Program-made: the position numbers and the translations under genes
Origin: an uncultured Oscillibacter sp.
Lineage (GTDB): Bacteria; Bacillota; Clostridia; Oscillospirales; Oscillospiraceae
Length of the DNA stretch: 55,156 nucleotides
Reading direction: 5' to 3'
Assembly (NCBI RefSeq): GCF_947654275.1
Contig: NZ_CANTJS010000018.1
Coordinates: 1-55,156, forward strand
Shown here: positions 23,241 to 31,712 of the stretch, in pieces
Position numbering within the stretch: the first letter of the stretch is position 1
Layout of the letters: every line of letters begins with the position of its first letter
The notes under the pieces: model-generated
Told to the model about the DNA's origin: nothing
Seen by the model: the letters and a program-made list of their open reading frames with translations, nothing else
Database searches by the model: none

Positions 23241-24416
23241 ATGACCTCCGCGGAACAGACCGCATTCATCAGGCAGGGCTTTGAAGCCCTGTACAGGGAG
23301 CTGGAGAAACACGCCCCCATCTGCCTTCGCTCCCCCGGCGTGCCGGAGGAGATGCGGGCGGGCCTGGCAGATGAAAGCGGCTGGTACAAGTGGAAGCTGA
23401 TCCCCTCCCGGGTGACGGCGGCGGACCTGGACGCCCTGGAGAAACAAATCGGGCTCCCCCTGCCCGGTCTGGTGCGGACCTTCCTCTCCACCCGCTGTCA
23501 CGACTTCCGGGATCTGGAGCTGGGGCAGCAGCTGCCGGACAAGCCCTTTGACTCCATCCTGAATGCCTGGAACCCCGCTTTGGTCCGGGCAGGCTTCCTG
23601 CCCTTCGGCTGGGACCATGGCGGTGCATACCTCCGCTGCGTCGACCTGGAGAATATGCCCGACGAGGACCGCTGTCCTCTCATGGAGATTGACCACGAAA
23701 TTCTCTTCGGCCTGGAGGAGGACGCCGGCCGGGAAACCCTGCTGGCCCACATGAAGCCGGTGGCGGACAGCTTCCAGGCGTTTCTGGAGGAAATTTTCTC
23801 CGGCTTCCTGGCCCTTCGAAGCCGGAAGCTGGCCCGCCGCTACATCGACGGTCTTCGGGAAGCCCATGAGGACGAGGATGGGCAGTGGGAGGCCTTCGCC
23901 GCCGCGGCGCATGGCGTCAGCGAGGCGGATCTGACGGCGCTGAAAACCCTGTATCCGGAGCTCCCCGCCGGTCTGGAGACCCTTCTGCGCTTCGCGGACG
24001 GCACATACTGCCGGGAGTACCGGCCCGGTGAGAAGACCCTTCTCGCCTTCCTGGGCTCCGACCTGGAGGAATATCCCTATTACCTCCTGTCCGCCCGGCA
24101 GATCATCGACACCGACGGCGGGTTCCTGCGCCGGTGCGGGTCCCTCATCCGCCGGGAATACGATGACGTCCCGGTGGACGAAAAAATCGCCCGTGAGCCC
24201 GGCGGCCTCCGCTGGCTCCACTTTGCCGACTGCCGGAACAACGGCGGTTCCTCCCGGCTCTTTCTGGACTTCTCCCCGTCGGAGCAGGGAACTCCCGGCC
24301 AGGTGGTCCGCTGGCTCCATGACCCGGACCAGCTGGCGGTGATTGCGGACAGCTTTGACGGCTATCTGGACATGCTGATGGAAAACGAATACGATTTCCT
24401 GCCTGGCGGCGACTGA
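23241..24416 (+). CDS. SMI1/KNR4 (SUKH) family protein, two tandem domains
   Basis: A 391-residue protein in which two SUKH-like modules can be seen. The first (about residues 35-175) has TAADLDALEKQIGLPLPGLVR and a FLPFGWDHGGAYLR strand. The second (about 225-385) has SEADLTALKTLYPELPAGLE, LLRFADGTYCREY and a final FDGYLDMLMENEYDFL. SUKH proteins are common immunity proteins against nucleic-acid-targeting toxins, and also general adaptor proteins. ATG 23241 lies 7 bp after the DUF1266 gene with GGAG nearby, so the two are probably co-transcribed. Confidence 0.75.
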   Translation: MTSAEQTAFIRQGFEALYRELEKHAPICLRSPGVPEEMRAGLADESGWYKWKLIPSRVTAADLDALEKQIGLPLPGLVRTFLSTRCHDFRDLELGQQLPDKPFDSILNAWNPALVRAGFLPFGWDHGGAYLRCVDLENMPDEDRCPLMEIDHEILFGLEEDAGRETLLAHMKPVADSFQAFLEEIFSGFLALRSRKLARRYIDGLREAHEDEDGQWEAFAAAAHGVSEADLTALKTLYPELPAGLETLLRFADGTYCREYRPGEKTLLAFLGSDLEEYPYYLLSARQIIDTDGGFLRRCGSLIRREYDDVPVDEKIAREPGGLRWLHFADCRNNGGSSRLFLDFSPSEQGTPGQVVRWLHDPDQLAVIADSFDGYLDMLMENEYDFLPGGD

Positions 24417-24486
24417 CCCGGGCCCCGTCCCGGCAAAGCGTCCAAAAAGAAATTCTGAATTTCCCGGGCATTGATGAAAAAAACAG

Positions 24487-24515
24487 GTGACAAGCCCGCC
24501 TGAAAGATGTATACT
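24487..24515 (+). promoter_or_regulatory. Promoter of guaB
   Basis: GTGACA (24487-24492) and TATACT (24510-24515) with 17-bp spacing. The start of transcription would be near 24522, too close to the first in-frame ATG (24530), which supports the later ATG at 24551. Confidence 0.65.
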
Positions 24516-24550
24516 ATTGGGAAAAATTCATGAGAAACGAGGTGGCCCTC

Positions 24551-26062
24551 ATGGCTTATTTCTTCCCCGAGCCCTCTCACACGTTCAGCGAATATCTGCT
24601 GGTCCCCGGCTACTCCTCCGCCGAGTGCATTCCCGCCAACGTGTCCCTGAAAACCCCGGTGGTGAAGTTCAGGAAGGGCGAGGCGTGCCCCCTGACCATG
24701 AACGTGCCCATGGTCTCCGCCGTCATGCAGGCAGTCTCCGGCGAGCAGATGGGCATCGGCCTGGCGAAAGAGGGCGGCATTGCCTTCATCTTCGTCTCCC
24801 AGCCCGTGGAGCAGCAGGCGGACATGGTCCGCCGGGTGAAAAACTACAAGGCCGGCTTTGTCTCCAGCGACTCCAATCTCCGCGCCAGCGACACCCTGGC
24901 AGATGTGCTGTCCCTGAAGGAGCGGACCGGACACTCCACCATGGCCGTCACCGAGGACGGCACGGCGGACGGGAAGCTGGTGGGTCTGGTGACCAGCCGG
25001 GACTACCGGGTCAGCCGCATGGACCCCGCCACGCCGGTGACGGACTTCATGACCCCCTTTGAAAAGCTCATCTACGCCCCCGAGGGCACCAGCCTGAAGG
25101 AGGCCAACGACATCATCTGGGACCGGAAGCTCAACGCCCTGCCCATCGTCTCGGCGGACCAGAGGCTTGTCAGCTTCGTCTTCCGGAAGGACTACGACTC
25201 TCACAAGGGCAACCCTCTGGAGCTGCTGGACAGCCAGAAGCGCTATGTCGTGGGCGCGGGCATCAACACCCGGGACTACGAAACCCGGGTCCCCGCCCTG
25301 GTGGAGGCCGGCGTGGACGTGCTGGTCATCGACTCCTCTGAGGGCTATTCCGAGTGGCAGGCCCGGACGCTGAAGTGGATTCGGGAGCGCTACGGCGACA
25401 CGGTAAAGGTGGGCGCAGGCAACGTGGTGGACGGCGAGGGCTTCCGCTTCCTGGCGGACGCCGGAGCGGATTTCGTGAAAATCGGCATCGGCGGCGGCTC
25501 CATCTGCATCACCCGGGAAACCAAGGGCATCGGCCGGGGCCAGGCCACCGCGGTCATCGACGTGGCGGCGGAGCGGGACCGGTATTTCGAGGAGACCGGC
25601 GTCTATGTCCCCATCTGCGCCGACGGCGGCATTGTCCAGGATTACCACATCACCCTGGCCCTGGCCATGGGGGCGGACTTCTGCATGCTGGGCCGGTACT
25701 TCTCCCGGTTTGACGAGTCCCCCACCAGCAAGATTCTCATTGGCGGCAGCTATATGAAAGAATACTGGGGCGAGGGCAGCGCCCGGGCCCGGAACTGGCA
25801 GCGCTACGACCTGGGCGGCGCGGCGAAGCTCTCCTTTGAGGAGGGCGTGGACTCCTATGTGCCCTATGCCGGCGCCCTGTCCGACGGTATGGCCACCACC
25901 CTGGCAAAAATCCGCTCCACCATGTGCAACTGCGGCGCTCTGACCATTCCGGAGCTGCGGGAGAAGGCCAAGCTGACCCTGGTCTCCTCCGTCTCCATTG
26001 TGGAGGGCGGCGCTCACGACGTGCTGCTGAAGGACTCCGCCGGCGCGGTTGGACGGAACTGA
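24551..26062 (+). CDS. guaB: IMP dehydrogenase
   Basis: A 503-residue TIM-barrel enzyme that oxidises IMP to XMP, the first committed step of GMP synthesis. Two CBS domains are inserted at about residues 90-220. The catalytic cysteine lies in [16 protein letters not shown] (about residues 310-325), the [11 protein letters not shown] phosphate-binding strand follows, and a flap region contains [22 protein letters not shown] 24551 is chosen since GAGGTGG precedes it; an ATG seven codons upstream lacks a ribosome site. It is monocistronic, with a terminator at 26079. Confidence 0.95.
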   Translation: MAYFFPEPSHTFSEYLLVPGYSSAECIPANVSLKTPVVKFRKGEACPLTMNVPMVSAVMQAVSGEQMGIGLAKEGGIAFIFVSQPVEQQADMVRRVKNYKAGFVSSDSNLRASDTLADVLSLKERTGHSTMAVTEDGTADGKLVGLVTSRDYRVSRMDPATPVTDFMTPFEKLIYAPEGTSLKEANDIIWDRKLNALPIVSADQRLVSFVFRKDYDSHKGNPLELLDSQKRYVVGAGINTRDYETRVPALVEAGVDVLVIDSSEGYSEWQARTLKWIRERYGDTVKVGAGNVVDGEGFRFLADAGADFVKIGIGGGSICITRETKGIGRGQATAVIDVAAERDRYFEETGVYVPICADGGIVQDYHITLALAMGADFCMLGRYFSRFDESPTSKILIGGSYMKEYWGEGSARARNWQRYDLGGAAKLSFEEGVDSYVPYAGALSDGMATTLAKIRSTMCNCGALTIPELREKAKLTLVSSVSIVEGGAHDVLLKDSAGAVGRN

Positions 26063-26078
26063 TTCAAGAACGTGAGGC

Positions 26079-26112
26079 GGCCGCCGGGCAGGGAGTCCGG
26101 CGGCCCTTTTTT
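26079..26112 (+). terminator. Intrinsic terminator after guaB
   Basis: GGCCGCCGG (26079-26087) and CCGGCGGCC (26097-26105) followed by CTTTTTT. The T run touches the stop codon of the convergent regulator gene. Confidence 0.88.
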
Positions 26113-26318
26113 CAGCGGTGGGACAGGCCCAGCACATAGTCGGCGCTGACACGGTAGAACTGGCACAGGGCCTTTAGATGCCGCACCGGCAGTTCATTGA
26201 TGCCGCGTTCATAGCGGGAATAGACCTGCTGCGTGGTATTCAGAACCTCAGCAATCTGCTGCTGGCTGTAATCGTGGTCCTCCCGCAGTTCCCGCAGAAT
26301 CTCGTAATACTCTTTCAT
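26112..26318 (-). CDS. XRE-family helix-turn-helix regulator
   Basis: A 68-residue protein that is almost entirely one HTH domain: LREDHDYSQQQIAEVLNTTQQVYSRYERG is the DNA-binding unit and LCQFYRVSADYVLGLSHR the usual C-terminus. ATG 26318 has AAGGAG eight bases upstream, preferred over a GTG three codons earlier. It is transcribed divergently from a small membrane protein gene, and the gap between them holds two repeated palindromes that are likely its operators. Confidence 0.9.
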   Translation of the reverse strand: MKEYYEILRELREDHDYSQQQIAEVLNTTQQVYSRYERGINELPVRHLKALCQFYRVSADYVLGLSHR

Positions 26319-26362
26319 CCCCTGCACTCCTTCGCTCAGTATTGCAGGAGTTTATTTTTTCA

Positions 26363-26409
26363 TACATCAGAATTGATGTATTGACATTACGCCTGAACTG
26401 GTGTAGAAT
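26363..26409 (+). promoter_or_regulatory. Promoter with two tandem palindromic operators
   Basis: A vegetative promoter TTGACA (26381-26386), 17 bp, TAGAAT (26404-26409) reads toward the membrane protein gene. Immediately before the -35 is the palindrome TACATCAGAATTGATGTA (26363-26380). A second, imperfect copy TACGCCTGAACTGGTGTA (26388-26405) fills the spacer and overlaps the -10. The centre-to-centre distance is 25 bp. A dimeric XRE protein on these sites would block this promoter and possibly its own. Confidence 0.75.
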
Positions 26410-26475
26410 TTACTGGAATTGCGGGACTGTGTACAGGCGGCTGGAAAAACATTTGAGAAGAGGAGTACATACAAA

Positions 26476-27006
26476 ATGAACAGCGCATTGAGTATCGGAG
26501 TTGTATTTGGAATCCTGGGAATTGCTTTGGTGATCCTCCTGCCCATCGTGGCCATCGTGTTCATAATCGCTCTGTTCCGGGGCTGGAAGAAGCAGAGCGG
26601 GGAGCGCCGGGCCAGCGCGGAGGCCCAGCGCCAGCGCCACGGCGGGCAGACGGTGCTGGAATGGCCCTGGCCCCGGGCCGCAGGCGCGCCTGACGCTGAA
26701 TTTGGCGACCTGCTGGAGGAATTTCCCAAGAAGGGCGGCGGCAGCGCCCGCTTTTATGAGCGGGGCTGTGTGCTGAACGGGAAGCGGGTCCCCTACAACG
26801 ATTTGAAGGACGTCTATTTTGACGAGGGCAGCCCGGAACGGGGCGCGGACCTCAAGGAGGCTCTCCAGAACTCCGCCGTCCTCTGGCTGTACCGCAAGGG
26901 AACTTTTCAGCGCACCCTGCCCATCCGGGATTTTGTGTATGGCTTCGACCATGCCGACTGCCGCCACATCCGGGACGGCCTGGGCTTCCGCCGGGAGGGC
27001 GACTGA
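26476..27006 (+). CDS. Membrane-anchored protein of unknown function
   Basis: A 176-residue protein with one strongly hydrophobic N-terminal helix (about residues 5-35, including GIALVILLPIVAIVFIIALF). A basic stretch follows, and then a soluble part with YERGCVLNGKRVPYNDLKDVYFD, which resembles a small beta-rich PH-like fold. No family was recognised. ATG 26476 with AGGAG upstream. It is expressed from the promoter carrying the XRE palindromes, so it is the likely target of the divergent regulator. A terminator follows. Confidence 0.7.
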   Translation: MNSALSIGVVFGILGIALVILLPIVAIVFIIALFRGWKKQSGERRASAEAQRQRHGGQTVLEWPWPRAAGAPDAEFGDLLEEFPKKGGGSARFYERGCVLNGKRVPYNDLKDVYFDEGSPERGADLKEALQNSAVLWLYRKGTFQRTLPIRDFVYGFDHADCRHIRDGLGFRREGD

Positions 27007-27019
27007 AAACCGGAAAAGA

Positions 27020-27050
27020 GGACTCCGCCGTCTCCGGCGGAGTCCTTTTT
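27020..27050 (+). terminator. Intrinsic terminator
   Basis: GGACTCCGCCG (27020-27030) and CGGCGGAGTCC (27035-27045) followed by five T. Confidence 0.9.
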
Positions 27051-27079
27051 GCCTGCTTTTTTGCTCTTTTGCTTTTTTC

Positions 27080-27499
27080 TCAGGTATGCTCGTCGTAATA
27101 CACCCAGGTGAAGAAATCCGCAATCAGGGAGATGAAGAACGCCGCCATCAGCCCCATGCCCGCGTAAATCAGCGTCTCCTGCCCCGTCGTCTTTCCCCAG
27201 GCAATCAGGACCAGCTCCGCCGCCAGGAAGGCAAACTGGCTGATATGGTACGCCTGGCTTCTGGATTTCAGCTTCACCAGCTGATTCCGCTCGTCCTGCT
27301 CCTCCAGCCTGTCCGCCCGGGACCACTTAAGAGAGAGGCTCCGGATAATACCGGCTCCGCCCAGAAGCAGCAGCAGGGCAGCCAGCGCCCCGTCCTTCCA
27401 GTCGAAGTTGCCCCGCACCAGACTCAGCGCCAGGTTCAAAGCCGCCAGAAACAGGGCCCACAGGCCGAATTTAAAATTTTTCTTATGATAAATCTTCAT
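27080..27499 (-). CDS. Four-helix membrane protein with DERN motif (paralogue of next gene)
   Basis: A 139-residue membrane protein. Two hydrophobic helices precede, and two follow, a cytoplasmic segment carrying RADRLEEQDERNQLVKLKSR. The start MKIYHKKNF and the DERN segment closely match the neighbouring protein at 27517-27939, so the two arose by duplication. The layout is reminiscent of DUF2178-type proteins often encoded with XRE regulators; function is unknown. ATG 27499 has AAAGGA upstream; the longer frame upstream has no ribosome site. Third gene of the XRE-led operon. Confidence 0.75.
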   Translation of the reverse strand: MKIYHKKNFKFGLWALFLAALNLALSLVRGNFDWKDGALAALLLLLGGAGIIRSLSLKWSRADRLEEQDERNQLVKLKSRSQAYHISQFAFLAAELVLIAWGKTTGQETLIYAGMGLMAAFFISLIADFFTWVYYDEHT

Positions 27500-27516
27500 T
27501 GCAGTTCCTTTCATGA

Positions 27517-27939
27517 TTACGAATGCCGGTCCAGATACAGCCACGCCAGCGACTGCGCGATAAAGCCGAAGGCGCTGGCGAAAAACAGGCCCGCCCCGAC
27601 ATAGGACATCGGTCCAGGGCCACTCTCCTCCCGGCCCAGAAACGCCAGTATCAGCGCCGCCGCCAGTCCGCCCCAGGAGATCAGGTCAAGGGCCATGCTT
27701 TTGGCCCTTTGCAGATTGGCCCGGTTCCGCTCGTCCAGCTCCTTCAGACGGTCGGACCGGGCCTTTTCCCTGGACAGACTGCGGACAACACACGCCGTGC
27801 CTCCAATCAGGCTCACCGCCATCACATAGACCCAGCCCAGGTCTATAATCTCCGCCCGGAAAACATAAACCAGACAGCAGACGCCCATGCCCAGCAGCAC
27901 AAGTCCGATGACAAAGTTTTTCTTATGGTAAATGTTCAT
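27517..27939 (-). CDS. Four-helix membrane protein with DERN motif
   Basis: A 140-residue protein starting MNIYHKKNFVIGL. It has two N-terminal helices, a charged middle (RSDRLKELDERNRANLQRAK), two more helices and a short C-terminal tail. It is the paralogue of the following gene. The start overlaps the XRE gene by 17 nt, with AGGAGG nine bases upstream. A regulator followed by two such membrane proteins recurs in Clostridia, but the physiological role is not known to me. Confidence 0.75.
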   Translation of the reverse strand: MNIYHKKNFVIGLVLLGMGVCCLVYVFRAEIIDLGWVYVMAVSLIGGTACVVRSLSREKARSDRLKELDERNRANLQRAKSMALDLISWGGLAAALILAFLGREESGPGPMSYVGAGLFFASAFGFIAQSLAWLYLDRHS

Positions 27940-28156
27940 AAATCCGGTCCTCCTGTTCCCGGTTTTCTCTGAGACAGCAAAGCTCCTCCACCGTTACCCC
28001 AAAGATCTCCGCCATGCGGTAGGCCAGCATCAGAGAAGGGCTGTACTGCCCCTTCTCAATGGAGATGATGGTCCGGGAGGAAACATGGACCCGCTCCGCC
28101 AGCTGCTGCTGGGTCATGCCCGCGGCGGAGCGCAGCTCTTTCACCCTGGTTTTCAT
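27923..28156 (-). CDS. XRE-family helix-turn-helix regulator
   Basis: A 77-residue HTH protein: VKELRSAAGMTQQQLAERVHVSSRTIISIEKG is a textbook XRE DNA-binding unit, and PSLMLAYRMAEIFGVTVEELC completes the fold. It belongs to the short YozG/PBSX-like class usually paired with membrane proteins. ATG 28156 follows AGAAGG; an upstream GTG two codons earlier is less likely. First gene of an operon with two DERN membrane proteins, under a promoter bearing three copies of TGAA-N6-TTCA. Confidence 0.92.
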   Translation of the reverse strand: MKTRVKELRSAAGMTQQQLAERVHVSSRTIISIEKGQYSPSLMLAYRMAEIFGVTVEELCCLRENREQEDRIYEHLP

Positions 28157-28175
28157 ATGCACCTTCTTTCTGATA

Positions 28176-28256
28176 TGAAGCTTGTTTCACGTGAAGCCAG
28201 CTTCAGTTTATCACCATTTCAGTCCCTTGTCAAGAGAAAATATGAAGCTCCCTTCA
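28176..28256 (-). promoter_or_regulatory. Promoter with three repeated operators (TGAA-N6-TTCA)
   Basis: On the minus strand TTGACA (28228-28233) and TAAACT (28205-28210) are 17 bp apart. Three 14-bp sites of the form TGAA-N6-TTCA surround it: 28243-28256 above the -35, 28192-28205 touching the -10, and 28176-28189 in the early transcript. The middle one is almost perfectly palindromic (TGAAGCCAGCTTCA on the plus strand). Autoregulation by the XRE protein encoded just below is the obvious reading. Confidence 0.78.
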
Positions 28257-28332
28257 CACAGGACCCGCCGCAGGTGGTTTGACGCCGTTCTGACGGAAGC
28301 GGCGGCAGCCTTTCCCCGCCCCCATGGCAAGA

Positions 28333-28369
28333 AGCGCGCCCCTGTCTTTCGACAGAGGCGCGCTCTTTT
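28333..28369. terminator. Terminator hairpin downstream of cysS
   Basis: A 14-bp stem, left arm 28333-28346 and right arm 28351-28364, with one mismatch around a TTTC loop. The T run (CTTTTT) is on the plus strand, so termination of cysS on the minus strand would rely on a weaker TTCTT tail. Confidence 0.65.
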
Positions 28370-28375
28370 TGCTTC

Positions 28376-29818
28376 TCACGCTCTCTTCCAGGAGGCGCCG
28401 CCCTTGACGTCGGTAATCTCGACGCCCTGGGCCTTCAGCTCGTCCCGGATGCGGTCCGCCTCGGCAAAGTTCTTCGCCTTTTTGGCCTCGTAGCGCTGGA
28501 GCACCAGCGCGTCAATGGCCGGGTCGCCCTCGCCGGTGACCACATAGTCCCCGCCGCCGGCGGTGGTGGCCTGGGCGGCCTTCTCCCGGATGGCCGCCGC
28601 CTTTTCCAGCAGGCTCAGGGACAGCACCTTGTCGAACTCCCCGATGATGGCCAGCCTGGTGGCGTCGCCGGTCTTTGCCTTCAGCGCGTCAAAGACCGCC
28701 GTCACCGCCATGGAGGTATTCAGGTCGTTGCCCACCTGCTGGAGGAATTTTGCCCGGTACTCGTCAAATACCGCCTGGTCCACCTCGCCCTCGGGCTTCA
28801 GGGCGGCGATGCGGTTCAGCAGCTTCGTGTAAGCGGCGGCGGCGTTGTCCAGATTCTCCCAGGTGAAGAGCAGGGTCTTGCGGTAGTGGCTCTGGAGGCA
28901 GAACCAGCGGTAAGCCAGGGGGTCATAGCCCTTTTTCTCCAGCAGGGAGACGGTCAGGAATTCCCCCTTGGACTTGGACATCTTCCCTGCCGGGTCATTG
29001 AGGTGGTGGACATGGAACCAGTGGGGGCACCAGGGGTGGCCCAGGTAGCTCTCAGACTGGGCGATCTCGTTGGTGTGGTGTGGAAAGGCGTTGTCCACGC
29101 CGCCGCAGTGGAGATCCAGAAATTCTCCGTTGTACTTCATGGAGATGCCGGAGCACTCGATGTGCCAGCCGGGATAGCCCACGCCCCAGGGGGAATCCCA
29201 TTTCAGGGCCTGGTCCTCAAATTTGGACTTGGTGAACCAGAGGACGAAGTCGTTTTTATTCCGCTTGTTGGCGTCCTCCTCCACGCCCTCCCGGACGCCC
29301 ACGGCCAGATCGTCTTCGTCGTGGTCGTTGAAAATATAATACCGGCTGAGTTTAGAGGTGTCGAAATACACGTTGCCTCCGGCGAGATAGGCATAGCCGG
29401 TTTCCACCAGCTTGGAGATAATTTTGATATACTCATCAATACAGCCGGTGGCAGGCTGGACCACATCGGGGGTCTTGATGTTCAATTTCCGGCAGTCGTC
29501 AAAAAAGGCGTCTGTGTAGAACTTTGCAATGTCCAGCACGGTTTTGTTCTCCCGCTTGGCCCCCTTGAGCATTTTATCCTCTCCGGTGTCGGCGTCGCTG
29601 GAAAGGTGGCCCACGTCGGTGATATTCATGACCCGGTTCACATCGTAGCCGGCGAGCCGGAGATACTTCTCCAGCACATCCTCCATGATATAGCTGCGGA
29701 GATTGCCGATGTGGGCAAAGTGATAGACTGTGGGGCCGCAGGTGTACATCTCCACCCGGCCGGGGGTGTGGGTCTTGAACTCCTCTTTTTTATGGGTCGC
29801 GGAATTGTACAGATACAT
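28376..29818 (-). CDS. cysS: Cysteinyl-tRNA synthetase
   Basis: A 480-residue class I synthetase. It begins MYLYNSATHKKEEF; the zinc-site Cys lies in MYTCGPTVYH, the HIGH-type signature is HIGNLRSY, further zinc ligands lie in WHIECSGIS and HHTNE, and the KMSKS loop is GKMSKSKGEF. It charges tRNA-Cys. It is the last gene of the operon that starts with cysE, and so is probably controlled by the Cys T-box at 31713-31945. The start is an ATG 83 bp after the preceding gene. Confidence 0.97.
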   Translation of the reverse strand: MYLYNSATHKKEEFKTHTPGRVEMYTCGPTVYHFAHIGNLRSYIMEDVLEKYLRLAGYDVNRVMNITDVGHLSSDADTGEDKMLKGAKRENKTVLDIAKFYTDAFFDDCRKLNIKTPDVVQPATGCIDEYIKIISKLVETGYAYLAGGNVYFDTSKLSRYYIFNDHDEDDLAVGVREGVEEDANKRNKNDFVLWFTKSKFEDQALKWDSPWGVGYPGWHIECSGISMKYNGEFLDLHCGGVDNAFPHHTNEIAQSESYLGHPWCPHWFHVHHLNDPAGKMSKSKGEFLTVSLLEKKGYDPLAYRWFCLQSHYRKTLLFTWENLDNAAAAYTKLLNRIAALKPEGEVDQAVFDEYRAKFLQQVGNDLNTSMAVTAVFDALKAKTGDATRLAIIGEFDKVLSLSLLEKAAAIREKAAQATTAGGGDYVVTGEGDPAIDALVLQRYEAKKAKNFAEADRIRDELKAQGVEITDVKGGASWKRA

Positions 29819-29901
29819 GATGTTCTTCCTCCGTTTTTGTAAGGGCCGGGACGGCCCAAATTTTATTTTGTCAGAGTCCCCGTGCGGTCGAAAGCCTGGA
29901 T

Positions 29902-30549
29902 CTAAATTGCGTCTCCCAGGCCCTCCATAACCTCCAGCAGGGCGGCGTAGCTCTCCCGGCTGGAAGCGCCGTAGAGACCTTGGTATTCGCCGCCCATGTC
30001 CATGACGACCACCAGGTTGTCCGGGCGGCTGCTGTAAAAAGTGGTTTCGGTGACAAACCAGTTTTTCAGAACGGCGGGCCTTTTCTCCAGCCTGGCCCGG
30101 ACTACCTCCATGTCCCCGGCAGACAGCTCATAGAACGCGTCCGGGCTGTACTCCAGCTGCCAAACGGCTTCATACAGCAATGCGGCCTCCAGAAATTCGC
30201 TGACCGTGGGGACCGCCGGCTCCCAGGGCTCCCCGTCCGCCGCTCTCCGGATGTAGACCGGAGGGTCAGGCAGGGACAAGTCCTTTTGAAGTACAGCCGC
30301 CTCACACACATACTGATTTTCGTCCAGCAGCGGCAGACAGTCCGCAGGCGCCTCCCGGAGCGTCTGCGGAAAGCACCAGTGATCCTGAATATCATTCAGC
30401 CGCTGCGTATGGCCAAAGCCGCGCCAAAAATCCTCCACCGCCGCCGGAACCGCTTCAAACAGCGCCTTTGCGGCGGCGATCTCTTCCTCAGAGCAGCCCT
30501 GAGGCTGTTCCACTCCATACAGCGTCCGGACCAGCGTCCGCAGTTCCAT
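29902..30549 (-). CDS. SMI1/KNR4-like protein of unknown role within the cysteine operon
   Basis: A 215-residue soluble protein rich in acidic and aromatic residues. The middle (VEDFWRGFGHTQRLNDIQDHWCFP followed by LPLLDENQYVCEAAVLQKD) looks like a SUKH/SMI1 fold, but the match is by general pattern only. ATG 30549 follows GAGGTGG. It lies 25 bp after the VOC gene and 83 bp before cysS, inside a T-box controlled operon, which is an unexpected place for an immunity-like protein. Confidence 0.55.
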   Translation of the reverse strand: MELRTLVRTLYGVEQPQGCSEEEIAAAKALFEAVPAAVEDFWRGFGHTQRLNDIQDHWCFPQTLREAPADCLPLLDENQYVCEAAVLQKDLSLPDPPVYIRRAADGEPWEPAVPTVSEFLEAALLYEAVWQLEYSPDAFYELSAGDMEVVRARLEKRPAVLKNWFVTETTFYSSRPDNLVVVMDMGGEYQGLYGASSRESYAALLEVMEGLGDAI

Positions 30550-30573
30550 GCAAACCACCTCTTCCGTCCCCGC

Positions 30574-30954
30574 TCATTCGTGGAGCTCCAGGGGCAGGCC
30601 GTCGGGGTCGTGGAAAAAGGTCATGAGGCCTCCCGTATAGGGGTCCCGGCGGATGGGCTCGCAGGACACCCCCCGGGCCTCCAGCTCCCGGACCGCCGCC
30701 TCCACATCGTCCACCCGGAACGCCAGATGCCGCAGGCCCTGGGCCTCGGGATAGCTGGGCCGGGGCGGCGCGCCGGGGATGGCGAAAATCTCCAGCTCCC
30801 CGTCTCCGAATTGCAGGTCCAGCTTCCAGTCTCCCCGGTCCTCCCGGAAATTCTCCCGGAGAATGGGGAAGCCCAGCGTTTCCGTGTAGAACGCCCTGGA
30901 CCTCTGGTAGTCCGAGACGATGATAGCCGCGTGGTGCAGTGTGTCAAACAGCAT
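30574..30954 (-). CDS. VOC-family (glyoxalase/dioxygenase-like) metalloprotein
   Basis: A 126-residue vicinal oxygen chelate protein made of two beta-alpha-beta-beta-beta modules. Metal-ligand positions are visible as His in LHHAAIIVSDYQRSRAFY, Glu in GELEIFAIPG, His in GLRHLAFRVDDVEAA, and Glu in the terminal DPDGLPLELHE. It resembles the small GloA2/YwkD subgroup. The substrate is unknown. Encoded between cysE and the SMI1-like gene. Confidence 0.88.
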   Translation of the reverse strand: MLFDTLHHAAIIVSDYQRSRAFYTETLGFPILRENFREDRGDWKLDLQFGDGELEIFAIPGAPPRPSYPEAQGLRHLAFRVDDVEAAVRELEARGVSCEPIRRDPYTGGLMTFFHDPDGLPLELHE

Positions 30955-30988
30955 TCCGGTCCCTCCTGTTTCCGCTTTTTCCTGTAGC

Positions 30989-31648
30989 TTATGCAGGCCG
31001 CCTGCGGGTATCCGTCAGACTGTGTTCCAGCTCCTCCACCTGCCGGCGCAGGGCCTCCAGCTCCTCCATAATAGGGTCGTGCACGTGAATCTGGTCCACG
31101 TCGCCGGCATAATACACCGGTTTCCCGTTCATCCGGGCAATCCGGGCGGGAACGCCCACGGCGGTGCAGTTGGGCGGCACGGCGCTGAGGACCACCGCCC
31201 CCGCCGCGATGCGGGCGTTGTCCCCCACGGTGAAGGGCCCCAGCACCCGGGCCCCGGAGCCAATCAGCACGTTGTTCCCGATGGTGGGATGCCGCTTCCC
31301 CTGGTCCTTGCCGGTGCCTCCCAGGGTTACGCCCTGGTAGAGCAGGCAGTCGTCCCCAATCTCCGTGGTCTCGCCAATCACCACCCCCATGCCGTGGTCA
31401 ATGACCAGGCGGCGGCCGATGGTGGCGCCGGGGTGAATCTCAATGCCGGTTTTCTTCCGGGCGTGCTGGGAAATCCACCGGGCCAGGAAATACCGGCGGC
31501 GGAGATAGAGCCAGTGGGCCACCCGATGCCAGAGAATGGCGTGGACACCGGGATAGAGCAGGAATACCTCCAGCTTGCTTCGCGCCGCCGGGTCGCGGCG
31601 CTGATAGGCGGCCAAAAGACCGCCCAGACGGGTCACATGCTTTGCCAT
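30989..31648 (-). CDS. cysE: Serine O-acetyltransferase
   Basis: A 219-residue left-handed beta-helix enzyme making O-acetylserine, the precursor of cysteine. The N-terminal helical part ([20 protein letters not shown]) is followed by hexapeptide repeats ([57 protein letters not shown]). It is shorter than the Escherichia coli enzyme, as in most Clostridia. ATG 31648 follows AAGGAGG. It is the first gene behind a Cys T-box. Confidence 0.96.
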   Translation of the reverse strand: MAKHVTRLGGLLAAYQRRDPAARSKLEVFLLYPGVHAILWHRVAHWLYLRRRYFLARWISQHARKKTGIEIHPGATIGRRLVIDHGMGVVIGETTEIGDDCLLYQGVTLGGTGKDQGKRHPTIGNNVLIGSGARVLGPFTVGDNARIAAGAVVLSAVPPNCTAVGVPARIARMNGKPVYYAGDVDQIHVHDPIMEELEALRRQVEELEHSLTDTRRRPA

Positions 31649-31712
31649 AGATGCCTCCTTGAATCCGGAAACCGTTCGCCGTCCCTTCGGGACCGGAAAA
31701 CGGCGCCAAAAA

